The notes under the pieces: model-generated
The model's database searches: none
Seen by the model: only the letters and a program-made list of their open reading frames with translations
Told to the model about the DNA's origin: nothing
Position numbers and translations under genes: made by a program
In this document: in pieces, positions 1-8,201 of the stretch
Layout: every line of letters starts with the position of its first letter
Position numbering within the stretch: position 1 is the first letter of the stretch
Assembly (NCBI GenBank): GCA_004554255.1
Contig: SFNC01000013.1
Location: 1-32,741 of the forward strand
Length of the DNA: 32,741 bases
Origin: Bacteroidales bacterium
GTDB taxonomy: Bacteria > Bacteroidota > Bacteroidia > Bacteroidales > Muribaculaceae
Direction of reading: 5' to 3'

Positions 1-768
1 GACATAATGATACTTGGCTCTTCGAAAGCTTATCACCATTTTAATTCCAAGATTTTATCCGATGAAATTGGCTGTAAGGTTTACAACGCAGGGATAGATG
101 GCAGAGGCTCACTGACGGAGTATTGCTTCATCAAAGGAATTTTTTCCCGCTTTTACCCAAAAGTCATCGTCATCGAACTTACACCAGGCTATGATATATA
201 TAAAAATTGGATTGATCAATCTATGAACTTTTTTGCTCCATACAAGCACAAATATGGCTTAGATTCTTTATTTTTAGATATTGATCCAACAAACAATATA
301 AAAATGCTATCTAACGCATATCAATATAATTCCTCCATATTACGAATACTGCCCAATATGCTTTCAGTAAGAAGGCCCAATTTGGATGGATATGCACCTT
401 TGTTTGGGGTACACAAAGGCCCCATCAAATCATATAAAATTACACCTCAAGAATGCGAAATTGAACCTCTGAAATATAAATATTTTATTAAGGTATTGGA
501 TGAAATTGAAGCACACAATATACCCATTATTTTTACAATATCTCCAGCTTTGGGTAACCACGATATAAACTATTATAAAAAATTGCTCGATGTTGCTAAA
601 TCAAGAAATATTCCGGTATTTAATCACCTTAACGACACCTTATTCATATACAATCCATCCTACTATAGTGACACATTTCATATGAATTCAAAGGGTGCAG
701 ATGCTTACTCTAAGATTATCGGCAAAGAGATATCCAACTATCTTAAAGAGAACAACATAAATTTATAA
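1..768 (+). CDS. SGNH/GDSL-type hydrolase-like protein, 5' truncated by window edge
   Basis: The frame is open from base 1, so the real start lies upstream and the ATG at 7 is probably internal; 255 residues are visible. Near the left end is a GSS turn (LGSSKAYHHF) resembling the nucleophile block of SGNH hydrolases. Near the C-terminus, DTFHMNSKGADAYSKII resembles their DxxH block (D-x-x-H-x-N-x-x-G). In Bacteroidota such proteins are often paired with MBOAT O-acyltransferases in surface polysaccharide modification, but no partner is visible here. The gene is much more AT-rich than everything downstream, with frequent AAA, ATA and TAT codons, which suggests recent acquisition or a polysaccharide-locus origin. 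Substrate is unknown. The family call rests on two motifs only. Confidence 0.6.
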   Translation, partial: DIMILGSSKAYHHFNSKILSDEIGCKVYNAGIDGRGSLTEYCFIKGIFSRFYPKVIVIELTPGYDIYKNWIDQSMNFFAPYKHKYGLDSLFLDIDPTNNIKMLSNAYQYNSSILRILPNMLSVRRPNLDGYAPLFGVHKGPIKSYKITPQECEIEPLKYKYFIKVLDEIEAHNIPIIFTISPALGNHDINYYKKLLDVAKSRNIPVFNHLNDTLFIYNPSYYSDTFHMNSKGADAYSKIIGKEISNYLKENNINL

Positions 769-790
769 TCGCAAGGTCATGCGAAATTCT

Positions 791-822
791 TATTACTGAT
801 ATCCACGTATTACTGATATCCA
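791..822. repeat. Two direct copies of a 15-bp sequence
   Basis: TATTACTGATATCCA occurs at 791-805 and again at 808-822, separated by two bases. The copies are identical. They lie just downstream of the AT-rich first gene, before the terminator-like hairpin. Confidence 0.8.
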
Positions 823-861
823 TTAGTATATTGCCATCAATCAAACTATGATACTAAAACA

Positions 862-910
862 AAAGCGCTGAGCCGTAGGAAAGAGTTCCAAGGGCACAGC
901 GCTTTATGTT
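862..910. terminator. Stem-loop between convergent genes, likely bidirectional terminator
   Basis: AAAGCGCTG (862-870) pairs perfectly with CAGCGCTTT (897-905) across a 26-nt loop. T-rich sequence follows on both strands. It lies between the plus-strand first gene and the minus-strand dcp, which converge here. A second inverted repeat, GAAGCGGG (930-937) and CCCGCTTC (966-973), sits closer to the dcp stop. Confidence 0.55.
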
Positions 911-991
911 TTTATAAGCGAGTAAGATAGAAGCGGGGGAAATGTAACCGATTAAGTTTAAATTGCCCGCTTCCAAGGGGTATCTCAGGAA

Positions 992-3106
992 TTATTTGAG
1001 GAGGCCTCGCTGGCGGAGCAATGCTTCGGGCGAGGGTTTGCGACCGGCAAACTGCTCGTAAAGCACCATCGGGTCTTCAGAGTTGCCGCTTTCAAGCAGG
1101 TGCTTCATCTTGGCTGCAAGTTCGGGGTTGAAAACGCCGTGCTCACGGAAGAGTTCGTAGGCATCTGCATCAAACTGCTCGGCCCAGGTGTAGGTATAGT
1201 AACCGGAAGCATATCCCTCATCGCCAAAAATGTGCTTGAAGTAGGGCGAACGATAGCGGAAGGTAAGCTGCTCAGGCATACCGAGTTTTTCAGCCACCTG
1301 CTTCTCGAAAGCCTCTACATCGATGCTGTCGTTGGCACCGACCTTACCCCATGCGAGGTCGAGCAGAGCGGCACCGGTAAGTTCGGTGGTCATAAAGCCC
1401 ATATTATGCTTGGAGGCGGCATTGATTTTCTGCACGAGAGAATCGGGGATAAGTTCACCTGTCTTATAGTGATGAGCGTAAACCTTAAGCATTTCGGGAT
1501 CGAAAGCCCAGTGCTCGTGGAACTGCGACGGGAATTCCACAAAGTCGCGGTCGACCTTTGTGCCGCTCTGGCTTTTCAGACGCACCTGCGAGAGCATACC
1601 GTGCAGACCGTGACCAAATTCGTGGAACATAGTCTGTACATCGTCGATTGAAAGCAGGGCAGGGGCATCGGCAGTAGGCTTGGCGAAGTTGCCCACATTA
1701 TATATAATAGGACGCTCCTTCGAGCCGTCGGCATTCACCCAGGAAGTTTTGAGTTCTTCCATCCAGGCACCCTGACGCTTGCTGGCGCGAGTGAAATAGT
1801 CAGTCATAAATACAGCAAGGTGCTCGCCATTGGCATCTTTTACGTCGTAAACCTTCACGTCGGGATGATATTTGGGGGCATCGGGCATCTCCTCGAAGGT
1901 AAGGCCATAAAGACGTTTTGCCATAGCGAAAATACCGGCGCGTACAGAATCAACAGCAAAGTACGGCTTGATTTCTGCCTCGCTCAGAGCATAGTCGCGC
2001 TGGCGCACCTTTTCAGCGAAGTAATAATAATCCCAGGGGGCAATCTTAAAATCATTGCCGAGCGAATCGCTGAGCTGCTGCATTGTGGCAACCTCCTCAG
2101 CCACCTTGGCCTTGGCAGGATTGAAGATGCTGAGCAGAAGGTTCTCGGCATTCTCGGGAGTTTTCGACATTTTGTCGGCAGTCATCAGCGCAGCGAAAGT
2201 GGGGAAACCGAGCAGCTCGGCTTTCTGAGCGCGGAGTTTCACAATCTGCTTGATTACAGGACGATTGTCGTTCTCGCCCGACGAAGCGTTTGAGGTATAG
2301 CCCTTCCACATCTTCTCGCGAAGGTCGCGGCTATCGGCATACTGGAGCACTGCCAGACGGCTGGGAGCATGGAGGGTGAACACCCATTTGCCCTCCTTGC
2401 CACGCTCCTTAGCTTCGGCAGCAGCGTTATCAATAGTATTCTGGGGCAGACCGGCCAGATCCTCCTTCTTGTCTACGACAATCTCGAAGGTGTTGTTGGC
2501 ATTGAGAAGATTCTTGTTAAACTTCAGATAGAGGTCGGTGAGTTTGCCGTTGATTTCCTTAAGCTCTTTCTGCTTACCGGCATCAAGCAAAGCACCGCGC
2601 AGCACAAACTGGGTGTAAGTATCCTCCACGGCACGGCGCTCGTCGGCCTTCTCAATCGAATCTATATTGTCGTGCAGTGCTTTCACACGTGCAAACAGTT
2701 TCTGATTCATCATCATATCGTCAAGGAAAGCCGTGTAGCGAGGCATAATCTTTTCGTTAACGGCAGTCAGCTCGGGCGACGAATCAGCTTCGGTGAGGGC
2801 AAAGAGCACCGAAGTCACGCGGTCAAGTGTAGGAGAAAGATTGTCAAGCGCCAGAATCGTATTTTCGAAGGTAGGCGCTGCGGTGTTGTTTACTATGGAA
2901 TCAATCGAAGCATTAGCTTCAGCAAGACCGGCTTCAAAAGCAGGCTCATAGTGCTCGATTTTGATTTGCTCGAACGGAGGGATTCCATAAGGAGTGTCGA
3001 AAGGCTTCATAAAGGGATTATCCCCATCGGCCTTCGATGAGCAGCCGCAGAGGCAAGCGCCTCCTACAGCAGCCATACAGCAGAAATGGAAAATGAATGA
3101 TTTCAT
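992..3106 (-). CDS. dcp: M3-family metallopeptidase, peptidyl-dipeptidase Dcp-like lipoprotein
   Basis: Zinc peptidase that in this family removes C-terminal dipeptides from short peptides. The active-site helix MFHEFGHGLHGML (HEXXH) lies near residues 492-504 of 704, and downstream blocks such as HIFGDEGYASGYYTYTW are typical of M3A enzymes. I start at the ATG at 3106 rather than the in-frame TTG at 3142. The ATG gives a clean lipoprotein signal (MKSFIFHFCCMAAVGG, then LCGC at the lipobox) and leaves a gap to the upstream stop instead of an overlap. A lipid-anchored periplasmic or outer-membrane location is therefore likely, unlike cytoplasmic E. coli Dcp. It is the last gene of the minus-strand run with the EEP remnant and two rhomboids. 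Confidence 0.93.
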   Translation of the reverse strand: MKSFIFHFCCMAAVGGACLCGCSSKADGDNPFMKPFDTPYGIPPFEQIKIEHYEPAFEAGLAEANASIDSIVNNTAAPTFENTILALDNLSPTLDRVTSVLFALTEADSSPELTAVNEKIMPRYTAFLDDMMMNQKLFARVKALHDNIDSIEKADERRAVEDTYTQFVLRGALLDAGKQKELKEINGKLTDLYLKFNKNLLNANNTFEIVVDKKEDLAGLPQNTIDNAAAEAKERGKEGKWVFTLHAPSRLAVLQYADSRDLREKMWKGYTSNASSGENDNRPVIKQIVKLRAQKAELLGFPTFAALMTADKMSKTPENAENLLLSIFNPAKAKVAEEVATMQQLSDSLGNDFKIAPWDYYYFAEKVRQRDYALSEAEIKPYFAVDSVRAGIFAMAKRLYGLTFEEMPDAPKYHPDVKVYDVKDANGEHLAVFMTDYFTRASKRQGAWMEELKTSWVNADGSKERPIIYNVGNFAKPTADAPALLSIDDVQTMFHEFGHGLHGMLSQVRLKSQSGTKVDRDFVEFPSQFHEHWAFDPEMLKVYAHHYKTGELIPDSLVQKINAASKHNMGFMTTELTGAALLDLAWGKVGANDSIDVEAFEKQVAEKLGMPEQLTFRYRSPYFKHIFGDEGYASGYYTYTWAEQFDADAYELFREHGVFNPELAAKMKHLLESGNSEDPMVLYEQFAGRKPSPEALLRQRGLLK

Positions 3107-3129
3107 AAAATTATAATTAGTATTTGGTT

Positions 3130-4198
3130 TTATTTGTTCCAAAGGAAAGTTACCTCAACCGGATAATGGTCGGAGCGCCCGAAATGGTCGACTTTAAAAT
3201 CTACAGCTTCCATATCGCCCCGGTAGAGCACATGGTCGATGTGAAACCAGAATCGCCAGGCGTGATATGTAATTACCGGCCCGAAACCGGCCTTGCTGAA
3301 AGCGCTTTTGAAGTCATCGCCGGCGATTATGCGCATAGGATGACTGTCGACTACATCATTGAAATCGCCAGCCACTATCACATTCTCAATCCCGGCACTG
3401 TCGATGAGTTGGCGCACCCTCTGCGCCTCCTTAACGCGCAGGAGCGAACCCTTCTTCAACTTCCGGAGGAGGTGTGTGCGCACATCTGTCATAGATGTTT
3501 TTTCGCCGTTTGTAAGCTGATGAAACACATCCTTGTCTTCTTGTGTGAGCATATTCGACTCAAGATGCACATTCACCAGCAGCGTGCGGTGCCCTTGTAT
3601 TTCGGCTACCATCGCCTGGAAATTGCCCGAGAGATCAGGAATGCCGGAATCTTTATTTTCAAGAGGCTTGAACGGAAAATGCGAAAGCGCTCCCGACCTT
3701 AAATCGTAAAACAGACTATAAGGGTACAGCGCATGTATTGAATCAACCTGCTCATCAATAAATTCAGGCGAATTGTGTTTTATCTTGCCGCAAACTTCCT
3801 GAAAGAACACTATCGAATCGCGCTGCTGAAGCACATAAGAGAGCGTAGGGTTGAATTTAGCCGGACCTTCCGGCACCCGTAAAAGAGCGGTTCTGATTCT
3901 CCGGAGTAATGCGGGTATTGAACAGATTCAACGGGCATAATCCCCATAGCGGTCCAAGGCAAATCAGTATGGTGGCACCCTGGATTATAGCGGCCTTACG
4001 CCAATATATCAGATTGAGAATAAGCAACAGCAGAGTGAGGATTACCCACAGAGGGAAAGACAGCGCGAGCAACTGCGGTACGGCGGAAGTCTCCGGATTG
4101 ACGGCACCACCATAAGCCGCCATAATGGTGAATATGGCAGCCAAGGCGTTGAATACAATGCCAGCAATCTTTAATCCTTTTCTCAGAGCCGGACGCAT
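3130..4198 (-). pseudogene. Membrane-anchored endonuclease/exonuclease/phosphatase family protein, disrupted by frameshift and deletion
   Basis: Two overlapping frames together make one EEP-family protein. The 5' part (4198 to 3857, 113 residues) carries about three hydrophobic segments, as in the N-terminal anchor of Bacteroidota EEP proteins, and ends abruptly after ENQNRSFT. The 3' part (from a GTG at 3876 to 3130, 248 residues, about +1 frame) has most EEP motifs: FFQEV (metal-binding Glu), NVHLES, VAGDFND and the terminal SDHYPV. The first EEP block, a strand ending in (S/T)YN with a conserved Asn, is present in neither frame. A single out-of-frame deletion at about 3860-3890 explains both defects. 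The short inverted repeat CCGGA/TCCGG lies at the junction. Function is probably lost; otherwise two truncated products are made. Confidence 0.75.
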
Positions 4199-4204
4199 AT
4201 ATCG

Positions 4205-4957
4205 TTATCTTTGTTTTCTATTTTTTCCCACAGAAAGGGCTATATCTTGCCGCGACACCTCAAACAGTTCGCTGCGTTCGCTCACCGACAATGATGCGAA
4301 GCCCGATGTAGAAGCCTTGTCGAGCAGTATGCGGCGGCGTGTCACCTCGCGTGCCTTGGCCATAGCGCGGTCCGACATCAGGCTGTAGCGTATATGCAGC
4401 ACAGCCCCGGCAACCAATCCGGCAATCAAACCGCCAAGGTGGGCGCAGGTGTCGGCGCCGAAATTGCCGATTGACACAAACAGTGTGAGCAATGCCACCG
4501 GTGCGATATATCTTATTTCAACATTTGTAAGAAACAGCAGGTTCACCTTGCGGCGGGGTGATAATATGGCACTCGCCACCACCACCGCAATCACCGCAGC
4601 AGAAGCACCGGCAAGCGTGGAAATGGAATTACCGCACAGCGTATTGTAGATCCAGAAGGCACCGGCACCGGCCAATCCGCCCGCGAAATAGACAGCTGCA
4701 AGTGTGCGAGCGCCACCTTTCAGCATTGCACCAAACCCTATGAGCCACAGCATATTCACCAACAGATGAATAAAACTGATGTGTGTGAACATATATGTCA
4801 GCGGAGTCCAGGGACAGACAAGAGCCTCGGCAGGGAGCGCCGGAAGAACCAGCACAGAGGAAAGCGTGTCGACAAGTCCCGGCGCCACACCACGCAGCAA
4901 CCAGGCTAAAAGCATAAGCAGGTACACCGCAAGTGAAGCGGATACCAAAACAATCAT
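4205..4957 (-). CDS. Rhomboid family intramembrane serine protease with GASA active-site variant
   Basis: About six hydrophobic segments over 250 residues. Rhomboid landmarks are HISFIHLLVNMLWL in the TM2 region, the nucleophile loop LAGASAAV with Ser119, and CAHLGG with the catalytic-type His173. The usual GxSG is GASA here. Serine and histidine are both kept, so activity is possible but should be tested. I chose the ATG at 4957; an in-frame TTG at 4978 would add MRRKASI, a positively charged N-terminus that also fits. The soluble tail after the last segment is about 55 residues. The gene lies between the other rhomboid and the EEP remnant, 6 nt before the latter's ATG, so cotranscription is likely. 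Confidence 0.88.
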   Translation of the reverse strand: MIVLVSASLAVYLLMLLAWLLRGVAPGLVDTLSSVLVLPALPAEALVCPWTPLTYMFTHISFIHLLVNMLWLIGFGAMLKGGARTLAAVYFAGGLAGAGAFWIYNTLCGNSISTLAGASAAVIAVVVASAILSPRRKVNLLFLTNVEIRYIAPVALLTLFVSIGNFGADTCAHLGGLIAGLVAGAVLHIRYSLMSDRAMAKAREVTRRRILLDKASTSGFASLSVSERSELFEVSRQDIALSVGKNRKQR

Positions 4958-5024
4958 TATGCTTGCTTTCCTTCTCAAAAGTAAGTGATGTTATCGAAGA
5001 TAAATGATATTACGTAAATACAGC

Positions 5025-5711
5025 TTAGTATCTCGGAATGCCGCGGCGCCACCACAGCAGGATAAGCAGACCCACAATCATACCGCCCAGATGAGCGAAA
5101 TGGGCCACGGTATCTGCCTGACTATTATAAATGCCCAGCGCAAGCTCGATTGCGGCGAAAACGATTACCGCCGTACGGGCTTTCATAGGAATTGGGGGAA
5201 ACAGCAGGTAGATGCGCAACTGCGGGAAGAGGAATCCAAAAGCGAGCAATATGCCGTAGATTGCACCGGAGGCGCCGACAGTGTGAGAGTGGTACAACCC
5301 GAAGATATGCCGCACGGCCGGGTCGTCGGGACTTATGCCCAGATCAAATATCGAAGAATAGTAATGATTAATCATCAGCGCAAACACACCTTCCTGGATA
5401 AACGCTGCTCCAAGGCCACAACTTATATAATATATCAGGAAGCGCATCGACCCCATTGACCTCTCTATGATTTCGCCGAACATCCACAGCGTGAACATAT
5501 TGAAGAAGAGGTGCATAAAGCTGCCGTGAATAAACATATAGCTCACCAGCTGAAACGGCATAAACTGGTCGGAGGTAAAATAGTATAGCGCGCCATACTC
5601 ATCCACGGCATTTCCCAGGCGTGGCAAAATAGCGCATGCAAGATAGATAAGTGTATTGATGATCAAGAGATTCTTGGTCACCGGGGGCATATTAAGAAAT
5701 CTTTCTTTCAT
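5025..5711 (-). CDS. Rhomboid family intramembrane serine protease (canonical)
   Basis: This 228-residue polytopic membrane protein has the full rhomboid set: HGSFMHLFFNMFTLW in TM2, TVGASGAIYG with Ser148 in GxSG, and HFAHLGGMIVG with His207. Rhomboids cleave substrates within the membrane; no substrate can be inferred. A mostly hydrophilic loop (about residues 120-143) lies before the nucleophile segment. It is the first gene of the minus-strand run, 55 nt from a TACCTTTG box, and shares the fold but not close sequence with the next rhomboid. Two adjacent rhomboids suggest divergence of function. Confidence 0.92.
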   Translation of the reverse strand: MKERFLNMPPVTKNLLIINTLIYLACAILPRLGNAVDEYGALYYFTSDQFMPFQLVSYMFIHGSFMHLFFNMFTLWMFGEIIERSMGSMRFLIYYISCGLGAAFIQEGVFALMINHYYSSIFDLGISPDDPAVRHIFGLYHSHTVGASGAIYGILLAFGFLFPQLRIYLLFPPIPMKARTAVIVFAAIELALGIYNSQADTVAHFAHLGGMIVGLLILLWWRRGIPRY

Positions 5712-5765
5712 AACTCAAGCAAATGTGTGCACACATTCCCGGATAGGGGATGTACATTATTCTTA

Positions 5766-5773
5766 CAAAGGTA
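5766..5773 (-). promoter_or_regulatory. Bacteroidota -7 box for the rhomboid-dcp operon
   Basis: Read on the minus strand this is TACCTTTG, a match to TAnnTTTG, 55 nt before the ATG at 5711. I see no TTTG at the usual -33 distance. Confidence 0.6.
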
Positions 5774-5828
5774 CGCATTTTTTTCGAGTAACTGATTGGT
5801 CGGAATTATTTTAATATTTTTTTTAAGA

Positions 5829-5861
5829 TTGCCCGTATTGCCGAATAAAGCGTTAACTTTG
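5829..5861 (+). promoter_or_regulatory. Bacteroidota promoter for the formate/nitrite-type channel gene
   Basis: TAACTTTG at 5854-5861 matches the -7 consensus. A partial -33 element, TTG at 5829-5831, lies 22 nt upstream. The ATG is 50 nt downstream. Confidence 0.6.
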
Positions 5862-5910
5862 CACTCTGAAACATTTCTCTGTATAATCCGATTCAATCCA
5901 TTATCTTGCT

Positions 5911-6627
5911 ATGAATACCGAAAACGCCACAAAATTCCTCGCAGGAGGGCTTATGGCCGGTGGCGCCATAGGCATTGCCGCCACAATTTATCTAAAAGTG
6001 GGAGGCACACTCGGAGCCATAATGTTTGCTTTCGGTCTGATAGTGGTGGTGGCAATGAAGCTGCCATTGTTTACGGGTCAGGCGCAGCACGTGTGGCGCA
6101 CAAAGCTTTCCGATTACTCTATGCTGCTCCTGATGCTGCTTCTGAATATAGCAGGATGCTTTATCATTTCCGCCCTCACGTGCGATGACGCCCTCACCGC
6201 AGCTTCGGAGAAAATTATTCAGACCCGTCTGAGCAAAGGCCCGCTTATGTGCGGTGTGCTTGCCATTCCCTGCGGATTCATTATGACAGCGGCAGTGCGC
6301 GGCGCCGGAATGAAAGGCAACTGGCTGCCCCTGCTCTTCGGAGTGCCTGCGTTTATCATCTGCGGTTTTCCGCACTGCGTGGCCGATTCATTTTATTATG
6401 TTTCATGCAGTCGGGCTATGGTGGATATGTATGGCTGGCAACTACTTGCAGCATATCTGCCTACCGTAGCAGGCAATTTCATCGGCTGCAACCTCTACCG
6501 GTTTGTTGTAGCTATGCCAGCCTGGTTCACGCCGCTTACCGATGATGGCGTGCAGCCGGCAGAAGCAGATAAGCCTGCTGAGGAAGCCATCCCAACGGAA
6601 ATCGAGGAGGCGGCCGGCAACGAATAA
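5911..6627 (+). CDS. Formate/nitrite transporter (FNT) family channel
   Basis: The 238-residue protein has about six hydrophobic segments. FNT-like blocks include KLPLFTGQAQHVW in the first half, GFPHCVADSFYY (matching the GFxHCVAN segment with its conserved pore histidine) and GNFIGCNLYRF near the end. FNT proteins are pentameric inner-membrane channels for formate, nitrite, hydrosulfide or similar small anions. The TG-Q in place of the usual TGN means substrate cannot be assigned. The tail after about residue 205 is acidic and proline/alanine-rich (PAEADKPAEEAIPTE). No enzyme of formate or nitrite metabolism is adjacent. It is transcribed divergently from the rhomboid operon. Confidence 0.8.
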   Translation: MNTENATKFLAGGLMAGGAIGIAATIYLKVGGTLGAIMFAFGLIVVVAMKLPLFTGQAQHVWRTKLSDYSMLLLMLLLNIAGCFIISALTCDDALTAASEKIIQTRLSKGPLMCGVLAIPCGFIMTAAVRGAGMKGNWLPLLFGVPAFIICGFPHCVADSFYYVSCSRAMVDMYGWQLLAAYLPTVAGNFIGCNLYRFVVAMPAWFTPLTDDGVQPAEADKPAEEAIPTEIEEAAGNE

Positions 6628-6642
6628 GCGCTTATTAGCGCT
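6627..6642. terminator. Short hairpin at the end of the channel gene
   Basis: AGCGCT (6627-6632) and AGCGCT (6637-6642) form a 6-bp stem with a TATT loop, beginning at the last base of the stop codon. There is no U-tract, so it may only stabilise the 3' end between the converging genes. Confidence 0.35.
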
Positions 6643-6708
6643 GACGCTCAATACGCTGTAGCCCCCGTGAGTGGTTGTTTTGGAGGCTGTCGCTCAGGAA
6701 TCAACCGC

Positions 6709-8073
6709 TTAGGGCAAGGAAGCTGGCACCTCAACCACACGGATTTTCTCTAAACGCAGGCGTGCCTCAAGGTAGCGCTGCAATTCCTCACGGCGGGTAT
6801 GGTTGACACCGGGAGCGTATATCATAGCCACATTCACTGTGTCGGTGGCTCCATCGCCGGGATTTGCAAACACCGCTTTTGTGATGGCAATCTCCTTAAT
6901 TTGCGGGAACACCACCTTCAGCTCTGGCATTATGTCGCCTGAGAGATGCATCTCGGCCCGATCAGTGGCAATGATATTGGTGAGCGAATCGATTTTCGCC
7001 TGTTTGGCATTGATGGCGGCCTGCGATATCTCGTAAACATCCTTTACCGAAGATGATTGCAGCGAGTTGGTGCCGTCGGGCGAATCGCCCTGGAATATTT
7101 TCAGGCGTGTGCCCTCAAGATTATAGAAGCGGAGCCTCGACGAGAGCGCAAGTTCCAGTGAATCCTGCGGCATAGACTTGCCTATAAGAGTAAGATTGAT
7201 CTGCCGTCCATTCTTATTCCACACATCCGACGATGACAGCACATGGGTGTCGGGCCATTGACATTCCTGCGATACAAAGCGGTCGGCATTGAGTTCAAAC
7301 CGATTCTGGCGCAGCATATTATATGTAAGATATATGCTCGGAAGCAACGTGAGGATGGCAATTGCGTAAATAATCCGACGAATCTTCTGAGCGCGCTTTT
7401 CATTCACAGCCTGCACTGGCTTGAAGTGGAAGAATTTCACTCCGATGAATGTGGCGATGCAGATGAATATCGAGTTGATGATAAAGAGGTAGGTGGCGCC
7501 TACAAAATAGTGCATCTGCATCGTGGCTAAGCCATATCCTGCCGTACAGAGCGGCGGCATAAGAGCGGTGGCGATAGCCACACCGGGGATAACATTACCT
7601 TTGCTGCGCGAACAAAGTCCCACAATGCCTGCGCCGCCGCCAAAGAAGGCTATCAGCACATCATAAATGGTAGGGGAGGTGCGCGCCAGCAGTTCGCTGT
7701 GCCCTTCAGCCACGGGCGAGATAAGGAAATATAGCGCTGCAGTGAGCATCGAGAACAGGGCCGCTACCACAAGATTGCGAAATGAGCGCTTGAGCAGGGC
7801 GAAATCGGTGATACCCAGGCCAAGACCCAGACCGATAATAGGTCCCATCAGCGGCGAGATAAGCATCGCGCCGATAATCACGGCTGTGGAATTGGTGTTC
7901 AGACCAAGCGAAGCAATGAAAATTGCCATAACAAGGATGAGCAGGTTGGTGCCGCGAAACGACACGCCCTCCCGGATTGACGCCTCGGCTTCCTGCTGAG
8001 GCACAATATATGGTGTAAGCGAGAAATAGCTGCCGCTCAGTTGCTTAAGTTTGGTAAAGAATGTGTTGGCCAT
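6709..8073 (-). CDS. DUF389 / TIGR00341-type hydrophobic membrane protein
   Basis: The N-terminal half holds about five or six membrane segments and the family hallmark block around residues 60-110: NSTAVIIGAMLISPLMGPI followed by a Gly-rich GLGLG stretch. A second block, GGGAGIVGLCSRSKGNVIPG, and ATALMPPLCTAGYG are also typical of DUF389. After the last hydrophobic segment (about residue 255) comes a soluble C-terminal domain of about 190 residues. It contains a short helical stretch (about 345-375) and a final domain ending in EKIRVVEVPASLP. The function of the family is not established. The start is the ATG at 8073. I see no clear TAnnTTTG box upstream. It converges with the channel gene. 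Confidence 0.88.
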   Translation of the reverse strand: MANTFFTKLKQLSGSYFSLTPYIVPQQEAEASIREGVSFRGTNLLILVMAIFIASLGLNTNSTAVIIGAMLISPLMGPIIGLGLGLGITDFALLKRSFRNLVVAALFSMLTAALYFLISPVAEGHSELLARTSPTIYDVLIAFFGGGAGIVGLCSRSKGNVIPGVAIATALMPPLCTAGYGLATMQMHYFVGATYLFIINSIFICIATFIGVKFFHFKPVQAVNEKRAQKIRRIIYAIAILTLLPSIYLTYNMLRQNRFELNADRFVSQECQWPDTHVLSSSDVWNKNGRQINLTLIGKSMPQDSLELALSSRLRFYNLEGTRLKIFQGDSPDGTNSLQSSSVKDVYEISQAAINAKQAKIDSLTNIIATDRAEMHLSGDIMPELKVVFPQIKEIAITKAVFANPGDGATDTVNVAMIYAPGVNHTRREELQRYLEARLRLEKIRVVEVPASLP

Positions 8074-8133
8074 TATATTTCTTATATGTAAGTTTTTACT
8101 GTTGATGAATAAAATAAGATAATACGAAATTAT

Positions 8134-8160
8134 AACACCTGTAGAGATAAAGGTGTTTTC
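8134..8160 (-). terminator. Hairpin after the minus-strand glycosyltransferase pair
   Basis: AACACCT (8134-8140) pairs with AGGTGTT (8151-8157) across a 10-nt loop. It lies 45 nt beyond the stop of the minus-strand gene ending at 8202, with AT-rich flanks on both sides. Confidence 0.5.
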
Positions 8161-8201
8161 AGAAACATAACGAAATTTTTAGAGCCGGTTAGGCAATCTG
8201 C

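Noticed and set aside
5708..5896. A 62-codon minus-strand frame in the rhomboid/channel intergenic region
   Set aside because: It covers two promoter boxes, overlaps the rhomboid start and has no family resemblance.
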